Shown here piece by piece: positions 35,147 through 43,757 of a stretch of DNA of 64,000 nucleotides (position 1 is the first letter of the stretch; each line of letters opens with the position of its first letter). The notes beneath the pieces were generated by a model. That model was not told the DNA's origin, searched no databases, and saw only the letters and a program-made list of their open reading frames with translations. Both the position numbers and the translations under genes were made by a program. Source of the DNA: Sulfurospirillum diekertiae (GTDB taxonomy: Bacteria; Campylobacterota; Campylobacteria; Campylobacterales; Sulfurospirillaceae); the NCBI RefSeq assembly GCF_011769985.2, contig NZ_CP039734.2:372001-436000 (forward strand). Reading direction: 5' to 3'.

Positions 35147-36822
35147 AAAAGATCCAGATAAAATATAAACTGTTTTTATTGTTTAGCGTTTCATTCATTG
35201 GAATGTTGATCCTTGCAGAGCGTTCGTTTAAACTTTCACAAGAGAACATCAGCAATGCTACGACCATTTTTGAAAACTCACAAAGTACACAGCATTTGCA
35301 AGAGAATTACATTGAGCCTATTAATGCTTTGCGTGAAATGAGTCTTTCCTTAGTCATGTCACCGAATGAGGATTATCGCAAAACGATTGAAGTTGATATT
35401 ATGAAACAGAAAGAGCGCCTTGAAGAGAATTTTCTCAAACTTGATTCAAAAACATATGATTTTTGGAAAGTATATGCTAGCAGTGTGGAAAAAACGTGTG
35501 GTTATCTTGCCGCACATTTTGAGGAGGGTGCATTTGTCTATGTTAATTCCATTGAACGTGACCACTACTATGCACTTTTAAATCGTCTCAAGGCGCTCCA
35601 GCATGATGCTGTAAATCAAGCAGAACACAATTTTGCGGACATTCAAACCAGTGCACAGGCTTTGAAATATGAATTGGCCATCTTGATTCTTGCTCTTTCC
35701 AGTCTAGTCTTTACTGTAGGATATTTGCTCTCCAACCATATCGTCTCTTCGATTTTGAAGTTGCAAGAAGGGCTTAAAGATTTTTTTGGTTACTTGGAAA
35801 CAAAAAGTGTATCACCAAAGCCGATTGAACTGACTAGTCGAGATGAGTTAGAGGATATGTCACAACTGCTCAATCGTAGTATTGCTAAAGCTTCTGCCAA
35901 CATTGAACAAGACATTGTTTTTGTCGAAGATGCTATTAGTGTGGTCAATGATCTTAAAATGGGAAAACTCTCCTCACGTCTGCATGCGACAGCACAGGCT
36001 CAAGAATTGCGACTGCTCAAAGATGTCGTCAATGCCATGATCGATAATTTGGAATCTAAGATTAATGAAGAGATTTTCAAACGCAGTGAACAAGAAAAAC
36101 TGCTCATTCAACAAAGTAAGCTTGCCAGTATGGGTGAGATGATTGGCAATATTGCGCATCAATGGAGGCAACCCCTTGGAGAGTTGAGTGCCCTTTTGAT
36201 TAACCTTCAAGTGAAGCATGAATTCAATGATCTGGATGATGCCTATATGCTGACATCCATTCAGCAGTGTGTTAAAATCAATGCGTTCATGTCAGGAACT
36301 ATTAGTGATTTTCAAAACTTTTTCAAGCCTTCTAAAGAGAAAGAGGTTTTTGAAATCAGTGAAGCATGTGAGCGAGCTATTTCTATTTTACAAGCCTCAC
36401 TGAAGTACCACGGTATTGAATTTTCATTTGATATCTCCGAAAAAATGGAAGTGCTTGGTTATCCCAATGAGTTTGCTCAAGCATTGCTCAATATTCTCTC
36501 CAATTCCAAAGATGTTCTCAGTGAACGTGAGATCAGCAACCCCTTTATTCGGTTGTATCTCAAAAAAGGGTACAAATACATTTTGATTGTGATTGAAGAT
36601 AATGGCGGAGGAATTGCCAGCGAACATATGGACCGCATTTTTGAGCCTTACTTTACCACCAAATATGCAAAACAAGGTACCGGTATAGGGCTTTATATGA
36701 CAAAGATGATTATTGAAAATAATATGGGTGGCGTTATCAATGTTAAAAATACAGAATCAGGGGCTCTTTTTACCATTAAATTACCGAGTGTTATGGACGC
36801 GGACACTGTTGACTTAGCCTAA
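35143..36822 (+). CDS. Membrane sensor histidine kinase
   Basis: A 559-residue kinase. Membrane helix 1 is at residues about 10-26, a periplasmic helical sensor of about 150 residues follows, helix 2 lies near 180-205, then a HAMP-like linker. The phospho-His is in 'GNIAHQWRQPL' near residue 335; N box 'ALLNILSNSKDVL', G1 'EDNGGGIAS', F box 'FEPYFTTK' and G2 'GTGIGLYM' are all present. It should be active. It forms an operon with the binding protein and the response regulator, an arrangement functionally like TorT-TorS-TorR though built from other families. Confidence 0.9.
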   Translation: MKKIQIKYKLFLLFSVSFIGMLILAERSFKLSQENISNATTIFENSQSTQHLQENYIEPINALREMSLSLVMSPNEDYRKTIEVDIMKQKERLEENFLKLDSKTYDFWKVYASSVEKTCGYLAAHFEEGAFVYVNSIERDHYYALLNRLKALQHDAVNQAEHNFADIQTSAQALKYELAILILALSSLVFTVGYLLSNHIVSSILKLQEGLKDFFGYLETKSVSPKPIELTSRDELEDMSQLLNRSIAKASANIEQDIVFVEDAISVVNDLKMGKLSSRLHATAQAQELRLLKDVVNAMIDNLESKINEEIFKRSEQEKLLIQQSKLASMGEMIGNIAHQWRQPLGELSALLINLQVKHEFNDLDDAYMLTSIQQCVKINAFMSGTISDFQNFFKPSKEKEVFEISEACERAISILQASLKYHGIEFSFDISEKMEVLGYPNEFAQALLNILSNSKDVLSEREISNPFIRLYLKKGYKYILIVIEDNGGGIASEHMDRIFEPYFTTKYAKQGTGIGLYMTKMIIENNMGGVINVKNTESGALFTIKLPSVMDADTVDLA

Positions 36823-36829
36823 AACAAAG

Positions 36830-36860
36830 TTTACATGTAAGGAAAATCCTTACATGTAAA
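36830..36860. terminator. Bidirectional hairpin made of two repeat copies
   Basis: Two TTACATGTAA cores (36831-36840 and 36850-36859) extended to a perfect 14-base stem, TTTACATGTAAGGA / TCCTTACATGTAAA, with an AAA loop. It lies exactly between the convergent kinase and chemoreceptor genes and probably ends both transcripts. CTTTGTTTT follows on the minus strand. Confidence 0.8.
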
Positions 36861-36865
36861 AAGAG

Positions 36866-38317
36866 TTACGCCTTAGTATTTTTTTCTGCAATCATGGCAT
36901 CGAGGGTGACAAAAAGTGTTTTACTCTCATTTTCAATCTCTTTAAAGTAGTTGATAATTTGTACTTTTTCATCTAAGAGATTAGAAGAGGTAGCATGAAT
37001 CAATTTAGCGACTTCGAGAACATGATTGTGGAAGTTCTGATGCGGTTTATAAAGCTCTTTAAAGCTTTTAGTTTCTCCAAAAATCTTCTCACCATCATGG
37101 TGATACCACTCGCCAAGACTGCACGTCTCATGGTTCTGGAATACCACATCTTTATCATTGACATAAACGGCACTGTAAGCATTAGATTTAAAGATAGCAT
37201 GGTTCATCTTCGCCAAGGTAATGAAGATCGTTTGCTGAATGGTATTGATATTGATCGAAGTGGTATTGGAGTGGGATATAAGGCTATTGAAAGTCGTACT
37301 TAATTTATCAAGTGTTTTCGTGGAAGCATCGGCATCGCTTTTCATGGCTTCAGCATTGGTTTCAAGACCCGATGTCTCTTGTTGGAGCATCTTAATGGAT
37401 ACTGCAATTTCAGCCGTTGCCTTTTGTGTTGTTTCAGCCAGTTTGCGAACTTCATCCGCAACTACGGCAAAACCACGACCATGTTCTCCCGCTCGTGCTG
37501 CTTCAATGGCGGCATTGAGCGCCAATAAATTGGTTTTATCAGCAATATCGTTGATCATATCAACCACATTACTAATGTCGCGGGTACGTTGCGCAAGGAC
37601 TCCAATACTCTGTTCATTTTGATTTACAAATTCAACCAATGAGGTGATTTTAGCAATCGTATCACGTAGATTTTGGTAACTGCCCTTGGTCTCATCTGCA
37701 TAGATTTCACCGTCGTGTGCAATCTCTTTAAGACGCTCTACAATGGTGGATAAGTTGGATTGTACGGTCGAAAAGTCATGCGATCCACTGCTGATTTGCG
37801 CAAGTTCAGCGTTGAGGGTATTTCGTGCAATAAATTCGTGCGTTTGCTGCATAGCACGAACGGATTGATTGACCATATTGGTCTGCTCCCTAAATTCACC
37901 ATGCATTCCCTTTTGTAAAATTTTACGGCTAAAATCTTCTTTGGATGCTGCTAAAATGGTAGATTTTATCTCTTTGGTAACCAGTTCAAAATTATCTAAA
38001 AGGGAGTTCATATTGGAGCAGAGAAGTTTGAGTTCGCCTCCATCATTGACATTCACAATACGACCATGCAAATTACCGTGTTCGCTCTCTTTGACAATAT
38101 CGGCTAACGCATGAATGGTCTTTTGCACTTTACGAATATTGATAAACATGAACCAACCCAATCCAAAATTACAGAGATTGATAATTTGAATCCAGTGGAA
38201 GCCATTAACCGTAACCTCTAAACAGAATGCAATAAAAAAAATAACCAGCGAAATAAGGTTGGCATCTTGAATTTTGGCTAGAGAAGATCTATTCATAAGA
38301 GAGGATGAAGGCATCAT
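36866..38317 (-). CDS. Methyl-accepting chemotaxis protein with HAMP and C-terminal CZB zinc-binding domain (CetA-like)
   Basis: About 483 residues. Two adjacent membrane helices (about 20-62) with almost no periplasmic loop mean it senses from inside. A HAMP-like segment follows; the signalling hairpin tip '[20 protein letters not shown]' is near residue 265. A CZB domain occupies about 365-460 with His in 'MNHAIFKS', Cys in 'ETCSLGEWY' and two His in '[10 protein letters not shown]'. The layout of an anchored receptor beside a soluble PAS protein resembles CetA/CetB of C. jejuni, which is known for energy taxis. The start may instead be the ATG at 38296, which overlaps the PAS stop as ATGAATAG. 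Confidence 0.87.
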   Translation of the reverse strand: MMPSSSLMNRSSLAKIQDANLISLVIFFIAFCLEVTVNGFHWIQIINLCNFGLGWFMFINIRKVQKTIHALADIVKESEHGNLHGRIVNVNDGGELKLLCSNMNSLLDNFELVTKEIKSTILAASKEDFSRKILQKGMHGEFREQTNMVNQSVRAMQQTHEFIARNTLNAELAQISSGSHDFSTVQSNLSTIVERLKEIAHDGEIYADETKGSYQNLRDTIAKITSLVEFVNQNEQSIGVLAQRTRDISNVVDMINDIADKTNLLALNAAIEAARAGEHGRGFAVVADEVRKLAETTQKATAEIAVSIKMLQQETSGLETNAEAMKSDADASTKTLDKLSTTFNSLISHSNTTSININTIQQTIFITLAKMNHAIFKSNAYSAVYVNDKDVVFQNHETCSLGEWYHHDGEKIFGETKSFKELYKPHQNFHNHVLEVAKLIHATSSNLLDEKVQIINYFKEIENESKTLFVTLDAMIAEKNTKA

Positions 38318-38795
38318 AACTGACCTTTAACTGAGATAGGGTAGTGTCTAAAAGTGCGCGAGAAGCTTGTACACCACCTGTTTGTTCTGCATCAAGCATT
38401 CTTTTATATAGAGGAATAATCACTTCAAGCCCTTTTGGACTTGGTGCACGGCGTACAGAGTGATAACCAATGATTTGATTTGTTTTGGTATCGGTAACGG
38501 GAGTAATATACGCATGAACCCAATAGTAATAATTGTTTTTCGTACGATTTTTGACGTATGCAAAAACTTCATTTCCCGCTTGCACACGGTCCCATAAAAG
38601 TTTGAAAATAGCTTTAGGCATATCAGGATGGCGCAAGATATTGTGTGGCATGCCGATAAGTTCTTGTTCTTTATAACCAGAAATCTCAATAAAAAGATCG
38701 TTGGCATAAGTAATTCTACCTTTTAGGTCAGTTTTGGAGACAATAAAAAGGTTTTCGTCAAAGTAAAGTTCTTCACCTTTTTGAGTAATAGACAC
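38289..38795 (-). CDS. PAS-domain redox sensor, CetB/Aer-like
   Basis: About 168 residues starting at GTG 38795 ([20 protein letters not shown]), chosen because GAGGAG lies nine bases upstream; the longer frame to 38846 has a spurious hydrophobic start. One PAS domain of the Aer type: '[20 protein letters not shown]', '[20 protein letters not shown]' and '[11 protein letters not shown]', the pattern that binds FAD in Aer and CetB. The following helix would contact the HAMP region of its partner receptor. The two genes overlap by 8 or 29 bases and are cotranscribed. Confidence 0.87.
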   Translation of the reverse strand: MSITQKGEELYFDENLFIVSKTDLKGRITYANDLFIEISGYKEQELIGMPHNILRHPDMPKAIFKLLWDRVQAGNEVFAYVKNRTKNNYYYWVHAYITPVTDTKTNQIIGYHSVRRAPSPKGLEVIIPLYKRMLDAEQTGGVQASRALLDTTLSQLKVSYDAFILSYE

Positions 38796-38934
38796 GGCAG
38801 TAACTCCTCTAAATCCAATTAAAATTAAAAAAACTAGTATAACCAAAAAAGGGATAACTCATCACCATCTAAATGATGAATATCTATTCACTTTTCAAAA
38901 GATTACCTTTAGTAACAAATGTAATTTTGGTATT

Positions 38935-39426
38935 TTATTTGTCGGTTTTAAATGAAAAAACGGCTCCCAAACTGTGCCTATTTTGATTGAGAATCACATT
39001 GGCTTGCCAGATCATATTTCCCATAATACATGTAGGAAGCATTCCCTCTCCCTCAAAGATGCCTGTAGCAGTTTTCGTGAGATTAATGGTATGCAATCCC
39101 ATATTCATATTGGTTGCAAAAAGTTTTATTTCAATCGTCGGAAGATCACTTGGTGTGGTTACTTTAAAGTGCAATGGCTTCATTAAAGGGATGCTTTTAG
39201 GTTCTATATCCAAACGAAGGAGTGATCCATCGCTCAGCGTTACTTCACAGGCATTCTGATGTAGATCGCATGCTGGATCGGCACTGACAAAATTCGTTTC
39301 TCCCACCCACCATTGGTAGACATCTTTGGCATCAATCAGAACATATGCTGCAATGAGTACAACCGCTAAAATTTCTACGGCGAGAAATTTAAAAAAACGA
39401 GGGGATGGCATGTATCTATCCTTCAA
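38935..39426 (-). CDS. Membrane-anchored periplasmic protein, possibly metal-binding, unknown function
   Basis: A 163-residue protein I cannot name. One N-terminal membrane helix (about 13-32) anchors an otherwise periplasmic beta-rich domain. The stretch 'KLFATNMNMGLHTINL' followed by 'EGEGMLPTCIMGNMIWQANV' has Met/His/Cys spacing reminiscent of FixH or YtkA-like domains that handle copper, but this is only a resemblance. Two further Cys in 'DPACDLHQNACEV' could form a disulfide. It is a single gene between the PAS gene and nuoG. Confidence 0.65.
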   Translation of the reverse strand: MKDRYMPSPRFFKFLAVEILAVVLIAAYVLIDAKDVYQWWVGETNFVSADPACDLHQNACEVTLSDGSLLRLDIEPKSIPLMKPLHFKVTTPSDLPTIEIKLFATNMNMGLHTINLTKTATGIFEGEGMLPTCIMGNMIWQANVILNQNRHSLGAVFSFKTDK

Positions 39427-39655
39427 AAAAAGTGAGAAGAGTTTAACATCTCTTGAGTAAATTTTGAGTAAATCTTTTTTAGGTGTGCGAGAAGTTTTGT
39501 GCCAGTATGAGAGAAAATTAAGGGCTCATTTTCTTTTCACGCGGTTGTTCTGAAATAAGTTCCGCAAGAACGCTAGTAAACTCGCTTCGACAGCTATTTT
39601 AAAGTATATGCTCGCTAGAATTGAGGCATAACGTCCAAATGAGGATAGCAATTTT
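39427..39655. promoter_or_regulatory. Divergent intergenic region before nuoG
   Basis: 229 bases between a minus-strand gene and nuoG. A short direct repeat TTGAGTAAATTTTGAGTAAA occurs near 39450-39475. No good -35/-10 pair is obvious to me. It must hold the nuoG-N promoter because no gene precedes nuoG on this strand. Confidence 0.4.
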
Positions 39656-41170
39656 ATGGCGCATATTACGGTAGATGGAACGGTATTAGAGGTTAAAGAG
39701 GGTACTTTGTTGATTGAAGAACTGCTCGCAAACAAGATTAATATTCCCCATTTTTGTTACCATCCAGCTCTTGGAAAAGATGGTAATTGCCGTATGTGTA
39801 TGGTCGAAATTGAAGGACAAAAACGTCCGCAAATCGCATGTGATACTCCTATTAAAGATGGCATGATTATTCGCACAAAAGGTGCTTCTATTGATCGCGT
39901 TAAACGCTCTATTTTAGAGCTTGAGCTTATCAATCATCCCATTGACTGCCCTATCTGCGACCAAGCAGGTGAATGCTCTTTACAAAATTACTATATGGAC
40001 GTGGGGCTTTATGAGAGTCGTTTAAGCACCCCTAAAACGAGGGGAGAAAAGCATGTTGATTTAGGCGCTAATGTTGTGCTTGATCAAGAGCGCTGTGTGC
40101 TCTGTACACGGTGTGTTCGTTTCACTAAAAATATTACGAAAACCAATGAATTAGGTGTCCTTTCGCGTGCCGACCACTCCGTTATCACCACGTTTCCAGG
40201 CTCTAAACTTTCCAATCCGTATGCAATGAATGTGGTCGATCTCTGCCCTGTGGGTGCACTTACGAGCAAAGACTTTCGTTTCCATAAACGAGTTTGGTTT
40301 TTACACAGTGAAGAGGCGATTTGCAACCACTGTGCCAGAGGGTGTTCCATTTTTGTGGATCATCACAAAGAGAAGTACAAAGACGAGATGGTTTACCGCT
40401 ATCGCCCCCGCCTAAATGAGAAGATCAATGGCTATTTTATCTGTGATGAGGGGAGACTGAGCTATACCAAAGAAAATGAAAACGCTGACTTTAATCCTTT
40501 GATTCGTGGTATGGTAAGTGAATATGAATATGCAGAAGGGAAACTGTTACGTCTGCTCAAACGTTATCTTGGTAAGATGGTTTTTGTGATCTCTTCCAAT
40601 CTTTCTTTAGAAGAGATGGTCAGGGTACAGAAGCTTTCCAAGCTTTATGATGGTACGCTTTGTGCCTATGAAGAGACCCGTTTTGATACTCACTTTGGCG
40701 ATGATTTCTTAAAATGCAATGACCGCTCCGCGAATGCCAGAGCATTGCCTCTTCTTGGAATTAATGATTCCAAAGGAGCACTGCAAAATGCGTTGGTTGC
40801 AGCAGAGCTTGTTGTGATGGTAGGACGTAGCGATGCACAACTCCTCAAATCCATGGAATATACCAAGAGTGTTGTTGTTCTGTGCTCTGCATGTGAGTTT
40901 ACATGTAAAGAGGTTGAGCTTGTTTTACCGATTGCTTCGCATACCAAAAGAGAGGGTAGTTTCATCAATGTGGATGGCTATGTTCAGTACAGCGCTTCAG
41001 CTATTAAAAATGAGCATGGGCATAAGTCCCTGCTTGCTATTTTAGCACCTATTCTGGGGGATACACTCTTTACATGTAAAGAGGTTTGGGAAGCAGAATT
41101 GTTCTTTTATGAGGTGCTTCGTGAACTCTCTTTTGACTCCTTAAAACATACGCCAAAGATAACGTTATGA
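39656..41170 (+). CDS. nuoG: NADH-quinone oxidoreductase subunit G (short form)
   Basis: A 504-residue iron-sulfur subunit of complex I, much shorter than E. coli NuoG (908). The N-terminal [2Fe-2S] site has 'HFCYHPALGKDGNCRMCMVE'; next come 'HPIDCPICDQAGECSLQNYY' (His-ligated N5 region) and 'CVLCTRCVRF' (N4). 'ICNHCARGCSIFV' with a later Cys in 'GYFICDEGR' fits the extra N7 cluster motif. The molybdopterin-like C-terminal domain is reduced to about 230 residues. Two repeat copies (40898, 41069) encode FTCKEV twice within 60 residues. First gene of nuoGHIJKLMN. Confidence 0.92.
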   Translation: MAHITVDGTVLEVKEGTLLIEELLANKINIPHFCYHPALGKDGNCRMCMVEIEGQKRPQIACDTPIKDGMIIRTKGASIDRVKRSILELELINHPIDCPICDQAGECSLQNYYMDVGLYESRLSTPKTRGEKHVDLGANVVLDQERCVLCTRCVRFTKNITKTNELGVLSRADHSVITTFPGSKLSNPYAMNVVDLCPVGALTSKDFRFHKRVWFLHSEEAICNHCARGCSIFVDHHKEKYKDEMVYRYRPRLNEKINGYFICDEGRLSYTKENENADFNPLIRGMVSEYEYAEGKLLRLLKRYLGKMVFVISSNLSLEEMVRVQKLSKLYDGTLCAYEETRFDTHFGDDFLKCNDRSANARALPLLGINDSKGALQNALVAAELVVMVGRSDAQLLKSMEYTKSVVVLCSACEFTCKEVELVLPIASHTKREGSFINVDGYVQYSASAIKNEHGHKSLLAILAPILGDTLFTCKEVWEAELFFYEVLRELSFDSLKHTPKITL

Positions 41171-42450
41171 GTAATCTTAGCATCTCTATCGTCATCATCA
41201 ATATTATCTTAGCACTGCTTTTCTCTTTGGGGGCTGCTCCTATTTTGGTTTGGATCGAGCGTCGTGTTGCGGGGTTGATCCAAGATAGGTTGGGACCTAA
41301 CCGCTGTCATATCAATGGTATTCGCTTGGGCGGGCTTATACAGTCGTTTGCCGACATGCTCAAACTTGTTTTTAAAGAAGATTTTCAAGCTAAAGCCATC
41401 AAGGAGCGTTTTTTCTTTTCACTCGCTCCTGTGATCGTTTTTTCCTCCGCCTTTCTAAGCTTTATGGTCATGCCATTTGCAGATGACCTCGTCATTAACG
41501 GTGAGCGTTTCATTATGCAGGGTTTACCGATAGACTTGGGCATACTGTGGTTTTTAGCGTTTGCGGGGCTGAGTGTTTATGGCATTATGCTTGGCGGTTG
41601 GTCTAGTCGCAATAAATATTCCCTGTTGGGCGCGATGCGCGCAGGTGCACAGGTCATCAGCTATGAAGCAGCGATGGGACTTTCCGTGGTTTCACTGCTT
41701 ATTACCTATGGGTCGGTTCATTTAGGTGACATCGTTGCATACCAAGGTGAGCTTCTTTTTGGATTTATCCCTGCATGGGGCATCCTTGTTCAGCCTCTTG
41801 CAGCGCTTATTTTTATTGTCACCGCGTTTGCGGAAGCCAATCGTACACCCTTTGATCTTGCAGAAGGTGAGAGTGAGATTGTCGGAGGGTATCACACCGA
41901 ATACAGCGCGATGCGATTTGGACTCTTTTTTGTGGGTGAATATGTCGCAATGAGCGCCTCTTCTGCGTTGATCGTGACACTCTTTTTAGGCGGTTATCAT
42001 CTGCCGTATCTCAATACGCAAACACTTCAATCGTTTATGCCTTGGATTTTAATGTTCGTCATCCTTGCACTTCCTGTAGCAAGTTTTTATACAATGCGTT
42101 GGATTCAGAAACACAACCGTTGGCATAAAGCGGGGGATGTGCGAAACCGCGAGAGTGCTTTTCTACAAAAAGGGCTTATAGGAGTTAATGTGCTCTTCAT
42201 CGCAGGGCTTGGAGCATTGCTTTTGTTAGGACTCACTCAAACCTCGACCAATGTTGCAACAGCGGTCATCCAAATTGCCACATTTGCTCTGAAACTTCTT
42301 TTGATGAACTTTGTTTTTGTCTGGGTACGTTGGACGCTTCCTCGTTTTCGTTACGATCAGTTGCAAACACTCGGATGGAAAGTGCTGATGCCTTTGGCGA
42401 TTTTTAATATCATTGTAACAGCAACTATTGTTGTGATAAAGGGGCTGTAA
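41167..42450 (+). CDS. nuoH: NADH-quinone oxidoreductase subunit H (long form)
   Basis: A 427-residue quinone-site subunit, about 100 longer than E. coli NuoH. Conserved parts are 'WIERRVAGLIQDRLGPNR' near residue 30, 'AGAQVISYEAAMGLS' near 160 and 'AFAEANRTPFDLAEGESEIV' region near 220. The extra segment lies between 'LFLGGYH' and 'FVFVWVRWTLPRFRYDQL' and includes about two added hydrophobic helices (MPWILMFVILALPVASFY, LIGVNVLFIAGLGALLLLGL). It starts with an ATGA overlap on nuoG. Confidence 0.93.
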   Translation: MSNLSISIVIINIILALLFSLGAAPILVWIERRVAGLIQDRLGPNRCHINGIRLGGLIQSFADMLKLVFKEDFQAKAIKERFFFSLAPVIVFSSAFLSFMVMPFADDLVINGERFIMQGLPIDLGILWFLAFAGLSVYGIMLGGWSSRNKYSLLGAMRAGAQVISYEAAMGLSVVSLLITYGSVHLGDIVAYQGELLFGFIPAWGILVQPLAALIFIVTAFAEANRTPFDLAEGESEIVGGYHTEYSAMRFGLFFVGEYVAMSASSALIVTLFLGGYHLPYLNTQTLQSFMPWILMFVILALPVASFYTMRWIQKHNRWHKAGDVRNRESAFLQKGLIGVNVLFIAGLGALLLLGLTQTSTNVATAVIQIATFALKLLLMNFVFVWVRWTLPRFRYDQLQTLGWKVLMPLAIFNIIVTATIVVIKGL

Positions 42451-42451
42451 G

Positions 42452-42946
42452 ATGGGCATCAAAATCGTTACACGCCACGGCAATACGTTTAAAGAGAAGC
42501 TGTATATCCCTGCCATTTTTGGTGGTATGAAAACAACCCTTTCACATTTTATTACCAATTTAAGTGATCATCCAAAGATTCAAACCATCAATTACCCTGA
42601 AGAGCTACCGCATGACATTAGCGAGCGCTATCGTGGGGTGCATCGCCTGACCAAACGAGACGATGGCAGTGTGCGCTGTGTTGCCTGTTTTATGTGTGCA
42701 ACAGCGTGCCCTGCAGAGTGTATTTTTATTGAAGCGGAAGAGCGAACAGATGGTGTCGATGAGAAGATGCCCAAACGCTTTGACATTGACCTTTTAGAGT
42801 GTGTCTTTTGCGGCGCATGTGTGGAAGCGTGCCCGTGTGATGCGATTCGTATGGACAGTGGTATTTTTAGTTTTATTGGCAAAAAACGCGAAGAGTTTGT
42901 ACTGACCAAAGAGCAACTTTTAGCCAATGAGGAGAAAAAGCAATGA
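42452..42946 (+). CDS. nuoI: NADH-quinone oxidoreductase subunit I
   Basis: A 164-residue ferredoxin-like subunit with two [4Fe-4S] motifs, 'CVACFMCATACPAEC' near residue 70 and 'CVFCGACVEACPCDA' near residue 113 (clusters N6a and N6b), linking NuoG to NuoB. It starts at 42452, one base after the nuoH stop. Confidence 0.95.
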   Translation: MGIKIVTRHGNTFKEKLYIPAIFGGMKTTLSHFITNLSDHPKIQTINYPEELPHDISERYRGVHRLTKRDDGSVRCVACFMCATACPAECIFIEAEERTDGVDEKMPKRFDIDLLECVFCGACVEACPCDAIRMDSGIFSFIGKKREEFVLTKEQLLANEEKKQ

Positions 42947-43440
42947 TGGATATTCTCTTTTTACTCCTAAGTTCTTTCACGATTTTAGGCGCCGTGGGCA
43001 TGGTGAGTTTTCATCAACCGGTGCACAGTGCGCTCAGTCTTATCTTAACTATTATGGCGTTAGCAGGACTCTTTGCGCTTCTGAGTGCTTCATTCCTTTT
43101 TATGGTACAAATTATCATCTATGCAGGAGCGATTCTCACACTTTTTATTTTTATCATTATGTTTTTAAATGTCAAAGAAGCCAATTTACCGAAAGAGCCC
43201 AATAAGGCTATGACACTTTTTCTAGGCTCGCTTGCACTTTTACCGCTGAATTTTTTGATTTTGCGTGCTTTTTATAAAATGCCTTTACATGTAAACCCTG
43301 TTGCAAGTGATTTTGGTAAAATAAAACCCCTTGGTATGGAGCTTTTTACCCACTGGCTCTTGCCGTTTGAACTGATCTCAATTTTGCTCCTCGTCGCTCT
43401 TATTGGTGCCGTTGTCTTGGGTCGAAAGGACGAAGCATGA
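42943..43440 (+). CDS. nuoJ: NADH-quinone oxidoreductase subunit J
   Basis: A 165-residue membrane subunit with five helices; 'MVQIIIYAGAILTLFIFIIM' (near 60-80) contains the pi-bulge helix typical of NuoJ. Starts in the ATGATG overlapping the nuoI stop, after GGAGAAAAAG. A repeat copy at 43284 encodes LHVN in the loop before the last helix. Confidence 0.93.
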   Translation: MMDILFLLLSSFTILGAVGMVSFHQPVHSALSLILTIMALAGLFALLSASFLFMVQIIIYAGAILTLFIFIIMFLNVKEANLPKEPNKAMTLFLGSLALLPLNFLILRAFYKMPLHVNPVASDFGKIKPLGMELFTHWLLPFELISILLLVALIGAVVLGRKDEA

Positions 43441-43757
43441 TCGCTCATACGCTTTTTGCATATATTTTTGTTGCCATGATCCTTTTTTCCATCGGTCTTT
43501 TAGGGGTCATTAGCCGCAAAAATATCTTTGTGATATACATGTCAATCGAACTGATGCTTAATGCAATTAACCTGATGTTTGTCGCACTGAGCCATTATCA
43601 TCACGATATGGGTGGGCAAGTGATGGCAATGATGGTGATCGCCATTGCCGCCGCCGAAGCGGGAGTCTTTTTATCGCTGATAGTGGTACTGTATCGTCGT
43701 AAAAAATCTCTGGATTCCGATCTGTTTAGAACCTTGTCGCAAAAGGAGGTCGCATGA
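43437..43757 (+). CDS. nuoK: NADH-quinone oxidoreductase subunit K
   Basis: A 106-residue, three-helix subunit. 'GLLGVISRKNIFVIYMSIEL' and 'AEAGVFLSLIVVLYRR' carry the two conserved Glu of the proton-channel linkage. ATGA overlaps on both sides. Confidence 0.95.
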   Translation: MIAHTLFAYIFVAMILFSIGLLGVISRKNIFVIYMSIELMLNAINLMFVALSHYHHDMGGQVMAMMVIAIAAAEAGVFLSLIVVLYRRKKSLDSDLFRTLSQKEVA

